A stretch of 64,000 nucleotides of DNA from contig JACZRS010000010.1 of the NCBI GenBank assembly GCA_022574595.1, positions 1-64,000 of the forward strand, in the 5' to 3' direction. Source of the DNA: Planctomycetota bacterium. Its GTDB lineage: Bacteria > Planctomycetota > Phycisphaerae > Phycisphaerales > SM1A02. Shown here in pieces: positions 1 to 8,195 of this stretch (positions within the stretch are counted from its first letter, which is position 1; each line of letters starts with the position of its first letter). The position numbers were made by a program, and so were the translations under genes. The notes beneath the pieces are model-generated. The model made no database searches, was not told where the DNA came from, and saw nothing but the letters and a program-made list of their open reading frames with translations.

Positions 1-1
1 A

Positions 2-814
2 TACGATGTGCGCGGGGATATTGACCTCGATGGCGATGTTGATTCAACCGACAAAACAGCTGCGCTCGCCAATGCGGGTGCTGACTTAGGAATAGGCAAC
101 CTATCAGGCGATCCCACCTCAGCCACTGGCAACCGCAAAGGCTACGCTGGCTACGAACTCGCAACTTCACTAGCAGGTAGCGCAGGAATCTACGATGTAA
201 AAAATCGTTTCCTCATCGCCTCACTAGGCCGGTGGACACGCCGCGATCCGCTGGGTTATGTCGATGGCGCGAATTTGTATCAATACGTGCGTTCTAATCC
301 GCTTGCTGGTGTTGATCCAATGGGTACTATTGTTTATGACGATTGCCCCGCATGTGTTACGCCGCCGGATGATGGTGAAGTTATGCTGAGTTTCGATCTC
401 GATCTCGATGAAATATATAGTGCTTGTTCATGCAATCAATATCTCGGACTCAGTTCTCCTGGTGACGCTAGTGGACATGATGCTTGTACGGATTGCTGCG
501 ACAGTAGGAAGGATGAATGTGATAGTGTAGCTCAATCGTGCTTTGATGCATGCCTCGAACCTATCGAGACGTGCAAAGGCGACTGTGCCGACAATTGTAA
601 CTCAAGTTTAGGCTGTGTGATAATATGTACTGCCTGTGAAGCCTTCTATGCTCTCCATAGGTTTATTTGCGTATCAAATAACGGGGAACAAATAGCGAAG
701 TGCACCCTCAATTTCATTCAGTGTCATATCGGATGTGATGGTAATAACATTGATGCAGCATGGGATTATTGTGTGGCGGAAATATTAGGGAACACTTGTG
801 GATGGGGATGGTGA
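2..814 (+). CDS. RHS-repeat protein, C-terminal end with Cys-rich tail (5' partial)
   Basis: The frame is open to the left window edge, so only the last ~270 codons are present. The visible part begins with a dockerin-like segment GDIDLDGDVD, seen in planctomycete RHS proteins. An RHS core follows (GRWTRRDPLGYVDG, then NLYQYVRSNPL and GVDPMG), which normally closes the RHS shell. After the DPMG boundary comes a ~165-residue tail holding about 22 cysteines, several as CxxC or CxxxC pairs (CPAC, CFDAC, CKGDC). In RHS proteins the segment after the core is the variable, often toxic, tip; here I recognise no enzyme motif, and a disulfide-rich or metal-binding domain is the best reading. Such proteins are exported or surface-borne. 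The gene downstream may be an accessory or immunity partner, but nothing proves it. Confidence 0.85.
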   Translation, partial: YDVRGDIDLDGDVDSTDKTAALANAGADLGIGNLSGDPTSATGNRKGYAGYELATSLAGSAGIYDVKNRFLIASLGRWTRRDPLGYVDGANLYQYVRSNPLAGVDPMGTIVYDDCPACVTPPDDGEVMLSFDLDLDEIYSACSCNQYLGLSSPGDASGHDACTDCCDSRKDECDSVAQSCFDACLEPIETCKGDCADNCNSSLGCVIICTACEAFYALHRFICVSNNGEQIAKCTLNFIQCHIGCDGNNIDAAWDYCVAEILGNTCGWGW

Positions 815-1294
815 GGATAATTGGGGCGAGAGATATTGAGCCTCATTATAGGTCGATGATAGCCTTACACTTTTTGTTGAGGAGCTTTGAGTCTGAAGTA
901 TCCAGGAGCCAGAATCGTCACAGCCCCTGGAACTGTGGCGTCAGGAGGTCTCAATCGGTCCCTGTCGCTGGCGCCCAAGCTCCCTCGCAAAGTGCATTCA
1001 ACTATAGTGCGGTGCAATTCTTGGATTAGCGTCAGGTCGTCGCTACAATCGATCCACGTCGTTCCGCCAGCGCGGCGGCAGCTATGCATGGAATCAAAGT
1101 CCCAATTCGGCCGACTATTAGCACATTCACGCCGAGGAGTTCGAGAAAAGATAGACCGTCTGATTGTTTCTCGCTAGAATATCTATGAATTAACTCTATC
1201 ACATGATGGATCTGTGAGGAATCGCATCGTCTACCCGGCTCAAGTAATGTTATTACCTGTTTAGACGCGCCTTCTAAAAGAAGGCGTGTGATAT
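815..1294. other. Non-coding stretch downstream of the RHS gene
   Basis: About 480 bases without a convincing gene. Several overlapping frames are open on both strands, but none has a ribosome-binding site or a recognisable protein pattern. The stretch ends in a hairpin just before the zinc-ribbon membrane gene. It may be decayed coding sequence of the RHS locus. Confidence 0.4.
1265..1289 (+). promoter_or_regulatory. Hairpin just upstream of the zinc-ribbon membrane gene
   Basis: ACGCGCCTTC (1265-1274) pairs with GAAGGCGTGT (1280-1289) through ten base pairs, including one G-T pair, around the loop TAAAA. No T-run follows, so it is a poor intrinsic terminator. It lies 5 bases before the GTG start at 1295 and could limit access to that start, which would favour the ATG at 1307. 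Confidence 0.4.
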
Positions 1295-2173
1295 GTGTAC
1301 TGTCAGATGATTTTCACTAACCCATGGCAACGAGTAGATTCTCGAGTCTGTATTAAGTGCATTGACTGTGGCTATGATTTGCGTGCACATCTTTTTGACG
1401 AAAGATGTCCAGAGTGCTCTGCTCGCGTTTCTCGATCTCTCCAACCCAACCCGGCTCTTCGAGTACAGCACCGTTCAGTCCGTCTGCGGATTCTTTGGGG
1501 ACTCAGAGGGATGTGTATTGCGATGGTATGTGCTCTCATGCTGCTTGCTGGATCCATGATGCTAGGAGGTCTCGTATTGCTCTTGGCTCAGGGCTACACG
1601 TGGCCTCAGCGCGCCATCGTTTACACAGGAGGTGCTTTGATATCTTTGATGGCTTTCGCCTGGCTTACCTATTTTGTCGGGATATCTCTGCTGGCTACAA
1701 GGAATAGTGCCGGTTGGAGCCTCCTTGGTACTTGGCGTAGAGGAATGTTGGTTAGTGGTGTTTTATTCTTTCCTGGGTGCTTTATTGCACTGCCATACGG
1801 GTTGGTTCAATCCTATATGACAGCACACGTTTGGTATATTCTTGATGCGTTGATTGCGGTTCTTGTGCTCTTTTTCCTGGGCTTTCATGTTTGGTATCTT
1901 CGCCAGTTCATAGATTATGTTGAGCGAGTGTTTAGCAAATCGAGTCAATCGAAGAAAGATCGTTCTCGTTGGATCGTAAATGTCACCAAAATCATTATAT
2001 CGATGTGCGTTCTTACTGCTCTTATCAGTTGGCGAAACGATTCGTTACCTATGGTCAAAATCATAGGGCTCTTTGTAATCCTGGCTGGCTTCGGTGGTGT
2101 CCAACAACGAGCCTCAACCATCTTCAAGTACGTGAGCGAACAGTGCAAGGAGACACATGTCAATTATAAATAG
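1295..2173 (+). CDS. Zinc-ribbon polytopic membrane protein, unknown function
   Basis: A 292-residue protein. Residues ~20-45 carry a zinc ribbon of the planctomycete type: CIDCGYDLR followed by CPECSARV. Behind it are about six hydrophobic segments (around residues 70-95, 105-135, 145-170, 180-200, 228-245 and 250-270), so the ribbon probably faces the cytoplasm in front of a membrane bundle. Two related proteins lie at 56.4-57.5 kb. The family is common in Phycisphaerae and has no known reaction. The start is uncertain: GTG at 1295 or ATG at 1307 (MIFTNPW). It stands alone between an RHS gene and an RHS fragment on the same strand, so a role tied to the RHS protein is possible but unproven. 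Confidence 0.75.
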   Translation: MYCQMIFTNPWQRVDSRVCIKCIDCGYDLRAHLFDERCPECSARVSRSLQPNPALRVQHRSVRLRILWGLRGMCIAMVCALMLLAGSMMLGGLVLLLAQGYTWPQRAIVYTGGALISLMAFAWLTYFVGISLLATRNSAGWSLLGTWRRGMLVSGVLFFPGCFIALPYGLVQSYMTAHVWYILDALIAVLVLFFLGFHVWYLRQFIDYVERVFSKSSQSKKDRSRWIVNVTKIIISMCVLTALISWRNDSLPMVKIIGLFVILAGFGGVQQRASTIFKYVSEQCKETHVNYK

Positions 2174-2273
2174 CGTCGAGTGCAAAAACTATGTCTAGTA
2201 GAAATGATGAATAGATAGGTAGTTAAAGCAAGTCCGATGAAAATGCGTTATCCACGGGAAACGGTTGTTTTAG

Positions 2274-2627
2274 ATCGCAACCTACCGTGAAGATGATAGT
2301 GATCCCAAGGAGCAATTCGTTTATCACAATGCCGGTAATGATGGCCGAGGTGGCAGTTCATATATCAATTCAGTAGTTCTGCGCGATAAAGATCATAACG
2401 CCGGCTGGACCTCCGCTGCCGATGGTACATTGGAACAACGATATTACTACTGCCAGAATTGGCGCGGCGATGTTGTAGCAATCATCGATGATTCAGCTAA
2501 TCAAGTAGAGCAAGTGCGCTATTCATCCTACGGCATCCCGTGCTGTCTAAAAACTCAGCCGACTTGTAAGTTGTTGTATCTTGGAGGTTTGGCATTGCGT
2601 GGCTTGAGCCGGATGAATTGTCAATAG
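2274..2627 (+). pseudogene. Orphan RHS-repeat fragment
   Basis: From the stop at 2271-2273 to 2627 the frame reads as the part of an RHS protein just before its core: VYHNAGNDGRG, VVLRDKDHNAGWTSAADG, LEQRYYYCQNWRGDVVAI and VEQVRYSSYGIP. The RHS pattern stops abruptly after YGIP, and the last ~25 residues do not continue it. No ATG with a ribosome-binding site begins the frame; the first usable start, TTG at 2430, lies in mid-repeat. I read it as a displaced piece of an RHS gene, such as the orphan tips produced by recombination at RHS loci. The intact RHS end in this window is 1.5 kb upstream on the same strand. Confidence 0.7.
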
Positions 2628-2760
2628 AACGTCATCGAGTACCACAAGGAATAGAATCGTGTTCTTCGCGAGCAATTAAGGCTAAAGAGGTAGCGTTTCA
2701 ATGATGACTTGAGAAGACGGATCACGGTGTATGGAGGAAGGTGCTCGGCCACCTAATTCG

Positions 2761-3041
2761 TTAGTTTCCCGGTACGACCGCATTGTAGATGTCAGTCGGG
2801 ATTTGATCACTTGCCATTGTATCCAGGTCATTAATAGCCTCGGCCGCGTTCTCGAACGCTCCGGTTTTGATGAATCGTAGGATTGCGCGGAGGTCAGCCA
2901 CATCCTCAGCATGCATTTCAGCCAGCTCTGCATCTCCTTCTCGGCTCTCCTTTTCTCCCATGATTCGATGCTCTTTCGGAATTGATCGAGTTTGCGAAGG
3001 CCGATCTTCTTGCTGGACTTAGTCTTGTCACTAGCGAACAT
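2761..3041 (-). pseudogene. Small acidic protein gene with a single-base frameshift
   Basis: Reading from ATG 3041, preceded by AAAGGAAG at a good distance, the first ~30 residues look genuine (SKKIGLRKLDQFRKSIESWE). The frame then turns into basic, unlikely sequence. The alternative frame continues sensibly from the same place (GDAELAEMHAEDVADL, then LRAILRFIKTGAFENAAEA) to a stop at 2761. Adding one A to the AAAA run in GGAGAAAAGGAG joins the two into one protein of about 92 residues. The gene lies downstream of the recombinase gene on the same strand and may be its accessory. A base-call error would give the same picture. I do not recognise the family. Confidence 0.55.
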
Positions 3042-3552
3042 GGGCTACTTCCTTTCAAAAACTGGCTCATTGACACCAACACCTATACCTCAGCTGTGGC
3101 AGCTTTGCCAGTCAATTCCTGCTGGAATCTGGAGCTTTCTACTTGGCTGAAGAAGCCAGAAATGGTGGCCAGGAGTTGGGTTGAGATCGGCTCGGATGGC
3201 TAGATTCCTGGGATTATTTTCACCTTGCAAGCCCAACATAAACCTAACAGATTAGTGCGATATGGCATGTCATACCTCCTTGGGTATGACATGGATTAAG
3301 TCTTTAATACACAAAGGCTTAGGTCTCCATGACACCCCCTGTACCATGACAAAAAAGACAGCAAACTTCTCCTGATCACCGTATGATTTTGGGGTCGTTA
3401 TGCTAGGATATTGATAGGGTAGTATCGGCATTGGCGTAATCGCCAAGGCCGATTATTAATAGTGGTTCAAATTACTCTTAGATTGCCGGAGATGTGTGAA
3501 GAGTTGTTGGTAGCAAGTCTGGCGTTTACAGCAGGTGGATTTCAGCAACTCT
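3042..3552. other. Non-coding stretch between the small gene and the recombinase
   Basis: About 510 bases with no convincing gene on either strand. It contains one striking dyad at 3266-3293 (listed separately) and otherwise looks featureless. As the region just beyond the 3' end of a large serine recombinase gene, it could contain a recombination junction, but I see no repeated core that would mark one. Confidence 0.4.
3266..3293. repeat. Perfect 11-bp inverted repeat
   Basis: CATGTCATACC (3266-3276) and GGTATGACATG (3283-3293) are exact reverse complements around the six-base spacer TCCTTG. There is no T-run on either side, so it is not a standard terminator. It lies 260 bp beyond the recombinase stop codon. 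A protein-binding dyad, an RNA hairpin or an attachment-site remnant are all possible. Confidence 0.6.
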
Positions 3553-5532
3553 TTACTTCCCAATCGTGATTGGAACTATTACATCAATGGTCTTTTCAAT
3601 AGCCTGACCACCAACAAAGGTTGGCAATATTCGTAGCGCGATAATTGCCTGGCTGTGATCTCGATCAATGAAAATATTCTTTACACAGTGCCTAATTGCC
3701 GAGCGACGATCATCAAATAATCCGTGATGAAGTATGGAATCAAGGCTTGTTGTGTAGAGGATAGTTTCTTGAACAAGTTCCTTGATCTCTGCTTCTTCCA
3801 TTACCAATAGATTAAGTGAAGTAAGCTGTGATTCAATGGAGTTGCGTTCGAGGGTTATCTCATCTAATCGTCGATTGGCAATATCTCGATTGGATGCATT
3901 GATATTGTCTAGAAGATTTTTAATATGTTCATCAATCTTCTCGATCTCAGCTTCATACTTAATCCTTCGTTTAGCAGCATCTTTCTGCAATGAGCCTAGT
4001 TGTTTTCTGATAGCCTTTAGAATGAGAGATTCACCATTAACTTTGGTGAAGGGCTTATAGAACTTTCCAGTTGCATTAATTACAGCTTCTTCCAATTGAT
4101 CCTTATGAATAGCGCCAAGTGTGCAGATTGATCTTCCGCGCCTGATGTAACCGCCGCAGGCATAGTGAAGTGTTTTAACTTTCAGACTGTTGGTGTGACT
4201 TGGATATCGTGAATATCCCTCATACCTGCTCTCACAATGTAAACAGCTACACAGTCGCGAGAGCAGGAATTTAGCGCGCGAGCCATCTAATTCACTTGGT
4301 TGAGTACTCTGTCCTGCAACTGCGCCATTTCTGGGATTGATGCCGCGCTGCATCCTGGATTCGATTTTCTCAAGTAATCTCTGCTTTGCAGTATCAAAGA
4401 GTCTTCTCTTAACTATTGCAGTGTGAGCATTTTCAATGACAATCCAATCCGATTCATTATTAAGTTCCAATCGTCTTCCTACAACTCCTTTACGCTCTAC
4501 AGCTCGGCCATCAGCAATGCGAAAGAACCTGGCATCGGTTCTTCGATTCCAAACCATGTCTCCGCAGTATGCTGGATTGACAAGGATCGCTCGAACCGAT
4601 GTCTGAGACCAGAGGCCGCTGTACTGCGAAGCCCACTGTGGTCCTCTGGATGTAAGTACTCCATCCTTGTTAAGACGCTTTGCAATAGCCATAAAGCCTC
4701 GTCGCTCTTTGACATACATTTCAAAGATTCGCTTTATTGTCTTAACTCGCATTTCTTCACTTGGAATTAATTTACACCGATCTCGTCTCGAAACAGCTAT
4801 CGATTCACCGCGAGGCAAGGTTCTGATCAGCTTACATTTACTATCTAACATCTGCTTGGACCCATCTCTCATGTAACGCAGGCAGAATAGAAACTCACCC
4901 ATCAGACTCTCATAAGCAAGGTCATACCCATAAGGAGGAGCACCACCCATCCACCATCCACCCCCGCCCCCGGAAGTAAAAGAGCCGCTGTCTTTCGAAG
5001 TACCATTACTGCTGGAAGTTCGACCGCCAGATTCAGTCTTACTTAACAATCCTCGAATGACAACCTTTGCAAGATCCTTACTCTCTTCTCTCGCCTGCCA
5101 CTGCTTGACAGGTCGAATCAGATCATCCGTTCCATCACCATTAAAATTCTCACTGGTGTAGATTACCTCGATACCCTGGCTGCGCAGAATGTGTCGGTAG
5201 TAACCAGCTTCATCATTATCGACTCGGCCGAAGCGCTTCACATCATAAACAACCACGAATCGAAAATCACAAGATCGTTTCTTGGCATCTGCAATCATGT
5301 CCTGAAACGCGTGGCGTTTTATTGTGCTTGTACCACTTATGGCATCATCCACATAGAATCGCAACAACCGCAATTCGTGATCATCAGTGTACTGTTCGAT
5401 TGCCTTCTTCTGATCAGGTATTGATTGCTCCTGCCGATCAGTTGAGCGCCGAACATAGCCGATGGCACATTGTTCTCGAATCGCTATTCGCTTGCCGCCT
5501 CTTGGCGCATTGATAGTGTCGGCTCTTGCCAT
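3553..5532 (-). CDS. Large serine recombinase
   Basis: A 659-residue site-specific recombinase of the large serine family, which cuts and rejoins DNA at attachment sites through a covalent serine link. The N-terminal resolvase fold (about residues 22-165) holds GYVRRSTDRQEQSIPDQ, whose serine (about residue 30) is the expected nucleophile. A recombinase domain follows, with PYGYDL and the GPQWASQYSG stretch (about 195-345). A zinc-ribbon-like segment (LCSCLHC, then YACGGY and CTLGA, about 415-475) comes next, and then a charged coiled-coil (about 500-575). This is the full family architecture, with no obvious missing part. A Gly/Ser-rich linker with WWMGG sits between the first two domains. 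The gene is the only recombinase in the window and heads the accessory region, so it is a candidate for having inserted or moved part of it. Confidence 0.93.
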   Translation of the reverse strand: MARADTINAPRGGKRIAIREQCAIGYVRRSTDRQEQSIPDQKKAIEQYTDDHELRLLRFYVDDAISGTSTIKRHAFQDMIADAKKRSCDFRFVVVYDVKRFGRVDNDEAGYYRHILRSQGIEVIYTSENFNGDGTDDLIRPVKQWQAREESKDLAKVVIRGLLSKTESGGRTSSSNGTSKDSGSFTSGGGGGWWMGGAPPYGYDLAYESLMGEFLFCLRYMRDGSKQMLDSKCKLIRTLPRGESIAVSRRDRCKLIPSEEMRVKTIKRIFEMYVKERRGFMAIAKRLNKDGVLTSRGPQWASQYSGLWSQTSVRAILVNPAYCGDMVWNRRTDARFFRIADGRAVERKGVVGRRLELNNESDWIVIENAHTAIVKRRLFDTAKQRLLEKIESRMQRGINPRNGAVAGQSTQPSELDGSRAKFLLSRLCSCLHCESRYEGYSRYPSHTNSLKVKTLHYACGGYIRRGRSICTLGAIHKDQLEEAVINATGKFYKPFTKVNGESLILKAIRKQLGSLQKDAAKRRIKYEAEIEKIDEHIKNLLDNINASNRDIANRRLDEITLERNSIESQLTSLNLLVMEEAEIKELVQETILYTTSLDSILHHGLFDDRRSAIRHCVKNIFIDRDHSQAIIALRILPTFVGGQAIEKTIDVIVPITIGK

Positions 5533-5740
5533 TGAATGGTCTCCTAAACTCCCTATGTAGGTGTCACCTACTCAGGGGAGACAAATAGGGGCATAGGGTG
5601 AGATGAATAGCAAGGCGATAATGAGTGGATTAGCTGGATAAGCTCAGATTGCCGCGTAATACAACCACATGTCCGAGGTTGTTAGGCGATTAAGCACAGT
5701 TTGGTGCTGCATGGCTGTCGTTAGCTATCAGGAGATTGCT

Positions 5741-5948
5741 TTCAGCAACTCTCTCCCCCGGAAGACCATCAATGGAATTTTCCATTGATTAAACAACTCG
5801 CAAAGGGCTGGAGAAATCCAGACCGAGTATGTCAGCTCACCCTCGCCCGTTTTTATTAACGGATAATCGTTTAGCAATAAACGATGATGTCGAACCCAAC
5901 TGTTCTTGATATATGACGGCTCCGCGCTCTGCGCGGAGCCGTTTTTTT
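5741..5948 (+). repeat. Structured repeat element, copy R1 (complete)
   Basis: The fullest copy of a multi-hairpin element. P1 is ATCAATGGAA/TTCCATTGAT (5768-5789). P2 is a CTGGA/TCCAG hairpin closed by a GAAA loop (5808-5821) inside an outer ACTCG/CGAGT pairing (5796-5828). The conserved CAGCTCACCCTCGCCC follows. P3 is CCGTT/AACGG (5847-5862) and P4 is ATCGTTTA-GCAA-TAAACGAT (5866-5885). Then come the core GATGTCGAACCCAACTGTT (5886-5904) and a terminator. The GAAA and GCAA loops are GNRA-type, which suggests that the element acts as RNA. Confidence 0.75.
5917..5948 (+). terminator. Intrinsic terminator of repeat R1
   Basis: CGGCTCCGCGC (5917-5927) pairs perfectly with GCGCGGAGCCG (5931-5941) around the loop TCT, followed by seven Ts. 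The recombinase gene on the other side is transcribed away from it, so it must end transcription from within or upstream of the repeat itself. Confidence 0.85.
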
Positions 5949-6202
5949 ATGTAAAGCACAACGTCCCCGGGTTTCCCCCAGTCACCTGTTCAGGCGTCAC
6001 CTGTGCAGTTGGCAAATGCACTGCCAAGAAACAAAACAAATCAAACCTGACACTTTTTCCTACCTGTGTCGTATTGCTCACATTCATGTATGGAATTACA
6101 ATGCCGTGTGCTTTTTTTCTAAGTGTGAAATTAGACCTGCCGGTATACTTAGTTGCTGAATAAACTAATATGCCATTAGGCATCATGTATCTGGAGAAAA
6201 CA

Positions 6203-6772
6203 ATGGCTCAATTGATAAATGCGACGAAATCGACACTCCGAGCAGTTGTTTTCGGGGCCTACATTGTAGGTTTGGTTTTCTGTGGGGCAGGAATTTGGCT
6301 TGTATACCTTGGAGCAGCAGGATCAACTGAGGTCGATTTCTTTGGGCTGTCTATTGCATCTACAAACGTTGGAATCGTTGCGATATTTCTTGGTGCTGCT
6401 ATCGTTGTGTTGCTCGTCATTCGGTCGCTCCGAACACTGGAAAAAGCAATTGGGGCAGATTCTTCCGAAGAGACAAGAGACTCAGCTCCTTCAATTCACT
6501 GGCCGAAGAGGAAGACGCGCAAGACGCTCGAGCAAAAGGTCAAGGCTCTTTCTGATACTCAATGGATGATTCTAATGGCGATAGCAGAGACGGATGGCAT
6601 TTCAAAATATACTTTGATGGAGAAGATTCATCTCGGTCCGTCGATTTTTAGTCACAGACTGCATACGTTGAGAATTGAAGAATTGGTCACACAAGGTGCC
6701 GGTAATTTATATGTGGCCGCAAAGATCAAGAGACTGCTTGGAAAGAGTGATCTACGAGAATTGCGTCAGTGA
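6203..6772 (+). CDS. Two-TM protein with C-terminal winged helix
   Basis: The ATG at 6203 is preceded by GGAG at 6192-6195, which decides the start over the earlier in-frame candidate at 6170. The 189-residue protein has two membrane segments (about residues 14-37 and 47-75), a charged linker, and a C-terminal domain (about 115-185). That domain reads like a winged helix: TQWMILMAIAETDGISKY, a second helix, then LHTLRIEELVTQGAGNLYVA, which looks like recognition helix and wing. A membrane-tethered DNA-binding or sensor protein is likely. I do not recognise the family, and there is no partner gene next to it. It lies between two copies of the structured repeat. Confidence 0.75.
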   Translation: MAQLINATKSTLRAVVFGAYIVGLVFCGAGIWLVYLGAAGSTEVDFFGLSIASTNVGIVAIFLGAAIVVLLVIRSLRTLEKAIGADSSEETRDSAPSIHWPKRKTRKTLEQKVKALSDTQWMILMAIAETDGISKYTLMEKIHLGPSIFSHRLHTLRIEELVTQGAGNLYVAAKIKRLLGKSDLRELRQ

Positions 6773-6807
6773 TTCTAGCGGCATGGCCTATCGCTCAAAT
6801 GGAGAGC

Positions 6808-6924
6808 CAGCTCACCCTCGCCCGTTTTTATTAACGGATAATCATGTAGCAATACATGATGATGTCGAACCCAACTGTTTCTTTATATTCAAACGGCTCC
6901 GCGCTCACACGCGGAGCCGTTTTT
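6808..6924 (+). repeat. Structured repeat element, copy R2 (3' two thirds)
   Basis: Begins at CAGCTCACCCTCGCCC; P1 and P2 are absent. P3 is CCGTT/AACGG (6822-6837). P4 is ATCATGTA-GCAA-TACATGAT (6841-6860): the loop matches R1 and the stem has different bases on both sides that still pair. The core GATGTCGAACCCAACTGTT and a terminator follow. Confidence 0.75.
6894..6924 (+). terminator. Intrinsic terminator of repeat R2
   Basis: CGGCTCCGCG (6894-6903) pairs with CGCGGAGCCG (6910-6919) around CTCACA, followed by five Ts. Confidence 0.8.
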
Positions 6925-6937
6925 GTTGGCATCAAGG

Positions 6938-7024
6938 AATCGTGGCACCATGGCATCAAGGTATTAGATCGGACCTGGATGCCATATGCCATCCTCGATG
7001 CCCCGATGCCTAGATGCCTTGATC
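6938..7024. repeat. GGCATC/GATGCC word cluster
   Basis: GGCATCAAGG occurs twice in the left half. The right half has repeated GATGCC words at 7-8 base spacing and ends in CCTTGAT, the complement of the left arm. The stretch could fold as one long imperfect hairpin. It resembles the short tandem heptamer repeats of cyanobacterial and planctomycete intergenic DNA. Confidence 0.5.
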
Positions 7025-7035
7025 CCATCTCTTAT

Positions 7036-7096
7036 CCATCCCAACTGTTTCTTTATATTCAAACGGCCTTGCGCTTACGCGCAGGGCCGTTTTTTT
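7036..7096 (+). repeat. Structured repeat element, copy R3 (3' end only)
   Basis: Only the end of the core (ATCCCAACTGTTTCTTTAT) and the terminator remain; P1-P4 are missing. It comes about 110 bases after R2, so two terminators stand in front of the DUF2971 gene. Confidence 0.7.
7064..7096 (+). terminator. Intrinsic terminator of repeat R3
   Basis: CGGCCTTGCGC (7064-7074) pairs with GCGCAGGGCCG (7079-7089), with one T-G pair, around TTAC; seven Ts follow. Confidence 0.85.
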
Positions 7097-7149
7097 ATTG
7101 AGGGGGAAAGCTCTTGTGATGAACCAATCGCCTGAAACCTCTGCTAGAA

Positions 7150-7167
7150 TGTCCAAAGAATTGGACA
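7150..7167. promoter_or_regulatory. Palindrome upstream of the DUF2971 gene
   Basis: TGTCCAA (7150-7156) and TTGGACA (7161-7167) form a perfect dyad with spacer AGAA, about 46 bases before the ATG at 7213. The size and position fit an operator, but no regulator gene is adjacent. Confidence 0.4.
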
Positions 7168-7212
7168 TATCGAACAGGATGGATTTTTCCTAATTAGCCC
7201 CAACGAATTCCC

Positions 7213-8064
7213 ATGAAGCTATACAAGTATCTTTCCCCGGAACGGACCGATGTCCTTGAGCTAGGATTGATTCGATACACACAACCTGCGGCTCTCAACG
7301 ACCCGTTCGAGGTACGCCCATATATTTCAGCAATCGCTAGCGAAGAGGAAGCAGACCGAGTGCTTCATGAAGTTCTTCCGGATGAGACGAAAAAGATGTA
7401 TGAGAAGCAGCCTGACCAGGTACGGGAAATTCTATCCTTCCAAACCGTGCAAAACCTAGCTACGAAAATGCTCGGAGATCAAATAGGCAACATTCATAGT
7501 TTCATGGACATGCTGACGCCGGTTATCAGGGGAGTCATTGCCTCAAAGTTCGATGAACTTCTTGGAATACTGTCTCTCACTGAGAAGGCAGACAATCTCC
7601 TAATGTGGTCGCACTATTCCGACAGCCACGCAGGATTCGTGATTGGCTTCAACGCAGACCACCCTTACTTTAACGAGCGGAAGGGGGCAAAGGATGAATT
7701 TCGTCACCTCCGAAAGGTCGAGTATCGTCAAGATCGGCCTCAGGCTACCCTTGTCGATCACTCCGGCGTGGAATTCTTCCTCGTTAAGAGCGAACACTGG
7801 TCGTATGAGAGGGAGTGGCGCATCATGAGGCCTTTACCCGAGGCTGACCGTGTGATTTCAGCCGCACCGCACACTATCCATCTCTTCAAGTTCCCTCCCG
7901 ACGCCGTGGTCGAGATAATCCTCGGCTCACGACTAGGGCCGGTTCCTAGGAGCAATATAGAGAAGCTTGTGAAGGACGATGCAAGATACAAACACGTTGA
8001 AGTTCTACATGCTGTACCCGACGAGCGTGAGTTTCACGTTAGGATCGTCGATACGCCCACCTAA
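7213..8064 (+). CDS. DUF2971 domain protein
   Basis: A 283-residue soluble protein that begins MKLYKYLSPERTDVLELGLI and shows the DUF2971 pattern: an early KYLSPER, then ALNDPFEV (about residues 28-36), LLMWSHYSDSHAGFVIGFN (about 130-148), and YEREWRIMRPL near residue 200. DUF2971 proteins are scattered accessory genes often found on islands. Their biochemical role is not established, although they recur near defence and mobile genes. Here it stands as a single-gene unit between repeat copies R3 and R4, with its own upstream palindrome. The length is ordinary for the family and no frameshift is visible. Confidence 0.85.
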   Translation: MKLYKYLSPERTDVLELGLIRYTQPAALNDPFEVRPYISAIASEEEADRVLHEVLPDETKKMYEKQPDQVREILSFQTVQNLATKMLGDQIGNIHSFMDMLTPVIRGVIASKFDELLGILSLTEKADNLLMWSHYSDSHAGFVIGFNADHPYFNERKGAKDEFRHLRKVEYRQDRPQATLVDHSGVEFFLVKSEHWSYEREWRIMRPLPEADRVISAAPHTIHLFKFPPDAVVEIILGSRLGPVPRSNIEKLVKDDARYKHVEVLHAVPDEREFHVRIVDTPT

Positions 8065-8124
8065 CAGCTATTGCCAAGAAACGTTTCTTTTCTTATGGAT
8101 ATAGGTGAAAGTCTTTCATCATTT

Positions 8125-8187
8125 CCCTCGCCCGTTTTTATTAACGGATAAACGCCAGAGCAATAAATGATGATGACGAACCCAACA
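8125..8187 (+). repeat. Structured repeat element, copy R4 (no terminator)
   Basis: Has CCCTCGCCC, an intact P3 (CCGTT/AACGG) and the core CGAACCCAAC. The 5' arm of P4 no longer pairs with its 3' arm (TAAATGAT), and there is no terminator: the core runs straight into the ATG of the next gene nine bases later. It looks decayed, or truncated by insertion of the next gene. Confidence 0.65.
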
Positions 8188-8195
8188 GTGCAATC

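Larger units (their letters stand above)
5533..6202. other. Divergent intergenic region with repeat copy R1
   Basis: About 670 bases between the divergent recombinase and winged-helix genes. They hold the most complete copy of the structured repeat (R1, 5741-5948) and its terminator. The remaining 250 bases before the next start include a TATACT box at 6144-6149, a possible -10 element without a clear -35. Confidence 0.6.
6773..7212. other. Intergenic region with repeat copies R2 and R3
   Basis: About 440 bases that contain two copies of the repeat core, each with its own terminator, separated by an 87-base stretch of GATGCC/GGCATC words. A short palindrome (7150-7167) follows before the DUF2971 start. 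No gene is visible here; open frames across it merely read the repeats. Confidence 0.6.

Noticed and set aside
865-1089. Minus-strand open frame after the RHS gene
   Set aside because: No ribosome-binding site and no recognisable pattern; several frames are open here by chance.
3553-5532. Tyrosine integrase or IS transposase
   Set aside because: The resolvase motif with YVRRSTD, the recombinase domain and the coiled-coil identify a serine recombinase; no R-H-R-Y or DDE pattern.
7036-7096. Insertion-sequence end
   Set aside because: No transposase or target duplication; it is a partial copy of the structured repeat.
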